This document shows, piece after piece, positions 5,325-6,124 of a stretch of 6,124 nt of DNA; within the stretch, counting starts at the first letter, position 1, and every line of letters starts with the position of its first letter. This DNA is from an uncultured Brachyspira sp. Lineage in GTDB: Bacteria > Spirochaetota > Brachyspiria > Brachyspirales > Brachyspiraceae. A program made the position numbers and the translations under genes. Below the pieces are notes generated by a model, which was given only the letters and a program-made list of their open reading frames with translations, searched no databases and was not told the DNA's origin. The stretch is taken from assembly GCA_934725655.1 (NCBI GenBank), contig CAKVCJ010000120.1, forward strand, positions 1 to 6,124, read 5' to 3'.

Positions 5325-5336
5325 ATTAATTATATT

Positions 5337-6124
5337 TTATTTTATAACTATATTTACAAGTTTGCCTTTTACATAAACTACTTTGATAATATTTTTACCT
5401 TCTGTAAATGCCCTAACTTTCTCGCTTGATAATGCCTGATTTTTGGCATCTTCTTCGCTTATATTAACATCGGCTTCTATTCTGTCTCTTATCTTGCCAT
5501 TAACTTGGAATACTAATTCAAATGTATCATCTTTGCAATATTCTTCATTATGCTCAACCCATCTCTCTTCAAGTATCATTTTACCAAAGTTTAATATCTG
5601 ATAAATCTCTTCTGTGATATGCGGAGCTATTGGGTTAAGAAGAATTAAGTATCCTCTAATCACTTCTCTAAACATAGCATAATCATCATTATTAGCCAAT
5701 TTTATAGCAGACATATCATTTAAAAGCTCCATTAGTGAGGCAATGGCAGTATTGAAGTGGAATCTGTCCTTAATATCTATTGTAACTTTCTTAATAGTTT
5801 TATTGTATTTTCTAAATAATTTTTGTCCTTCTTTTGAAAGATTGTTATAGTCAAATGATTTAGCATTTTTGAAAGCTTCTTCGTCTTTATATTTTAAGAA
5901 TAAGTTCCAAATTCTGTTTAAAAATCTTGCAGAACCTTTAACACCCTCATCAGACCATTCCTTATCTTTTTCTGGAGGAGCAACAAACATAACAAATATT
6001 CTAACAGCATCAGCACCGAAAAGCTCTATAATCTCAGCAGGATCAACTCCATTAGCTTTTGATTTAGACATCTTTTCCATTTTTACTATAATGTCTTCTT
6101 TTTTAATGCCGTCTTTTTCATATT
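5337..6124 (-). CDS. leuS: Leucyl-tRNA synthetase, C-terminal part (5' end beyond the window)
   Basis: Class I aminoacyl-tRNA synthetase charging tRNA-Leu. The reading frame is open through the window edge; 262 full codons including the stop are visible, about 30% of a full-length enzyme. The KMSKS catalytic loop (MEKMSKSKANGVDP) is encoded at 6060-6074 for the five core residues. It is followed by the conserved EKDKEWSDEGVKGSARFLNR segment. The anticodon-binding helical domain follows, with HFNTAIASLMELLND and LLNPIAPHITEEIY, and then the C-terminal domain with FQVNGKIRDRI and a VYVKGKLVNIVI tail. The distance from KMSKS to the stop (about 240 residues) matches complete LeuS proteins, so the 3' end is intact. 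The ATG at 6078-6080 is an internal methionine next to KMSKS, not a start. G+C is higher than in the ATPase-TOPRIM genes (40% in the line counted), as expected for a well-expressed housekeeping gene. Confidence 0.97.
   Translation of the reverse strand, partial: YEKDGIKKEDIIVKMEKMSKSKANGVDPAEIIELFGADAVRIFVMFVAPPEKDKEWSDEGVKGSARFLNRIWNLFLKYKDEEAFKNAKSFDYNNLSKEGQKLFRKYNKTIKKVTIDIKDRFHFNTAIASLMELLNDMSAIKLANNDDYAMFREVIRGYLILLNPIAPHITEEIYQILNFGKMILEERWVEHNEEYCKDDTFELVFQVNGKIRDRIEADVNISEEDAKNQALSSEKVRAFTEGKNIIKVVYVKGKLVNIVIK

Noticed and set aside
5337..6080. A separate 247-residue gene starting at the ATG at 6078-6080
   Set aside because: The frame stays open upstream and encodes more LeuS sequence before KMSKS, so this ATG is internal to a leuS gene cut by the window edge.

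Overview
This AT-rich window (roughly 15-40% G+C in the 60-base lines I counted by hand) most likely comes from an anaerobic spirochaete of the genus Brachyspira. The assignment rests on base composition, on an archaeal-type Ogg2 glycosylase in a bacterial setting, and on a G/C-rich intergenic repeat followed by a long A/T hairpin that resembles repeats I associate with Brachyspira. It is an inference that could not be confirmed by a search.

Layout. A plus-strand pair opens the window: an Ogg2-family 8-oxoguanine glycosylase/lyase (109-786) behind a good sigma-70-type promoter, then an RNA 2',3'-cyclic phosphodiesterase of the 2H/ThpR family (803-1333), probably co-transcribed. A 364-base gene-free stretch (1334-1697) separates them from everything else, which is on the minus strand. 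This stretch is the convergent junction and carries five unrelated inverted repeats. Then, in plus coordinates, come a Trk/Ktr-family potassium uptake channel subunit with an extra N-terminal membrane region (1698-3443), a small TOPRIM-domain protein (3618-4184), an OLD/AAA_15-type ABC ATPase (4187-5191), and the 3' part of leuS (5337-6124), cut by the window edge.

How genes work together. The most interesting unit is the ATPase-TOPRIM pair. It is transcribed ATPase first, the genes are 2 bases apart, and a candidate promoter precedes it. An OLD-like ATPase with a separate TOPRIM nuclease-like partner has the same logic as the PARIS anti-phage system (AriA/AriB) and as the fused OLD and Gabija GajA proteins. 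Here, however, the TOPRIM partner is short (188 aa) and looks like the DUF3226 type rather than the DUF4435 type of AriB. I read it as a candidate compact two-gene defence module lying between two housekeeping genes. That function is inferred from domains and gene order only. The remaining genes look like ordinary housekeeping functions: DNA repair, RNA end processing, potassium homeostasis and tRNA charging.
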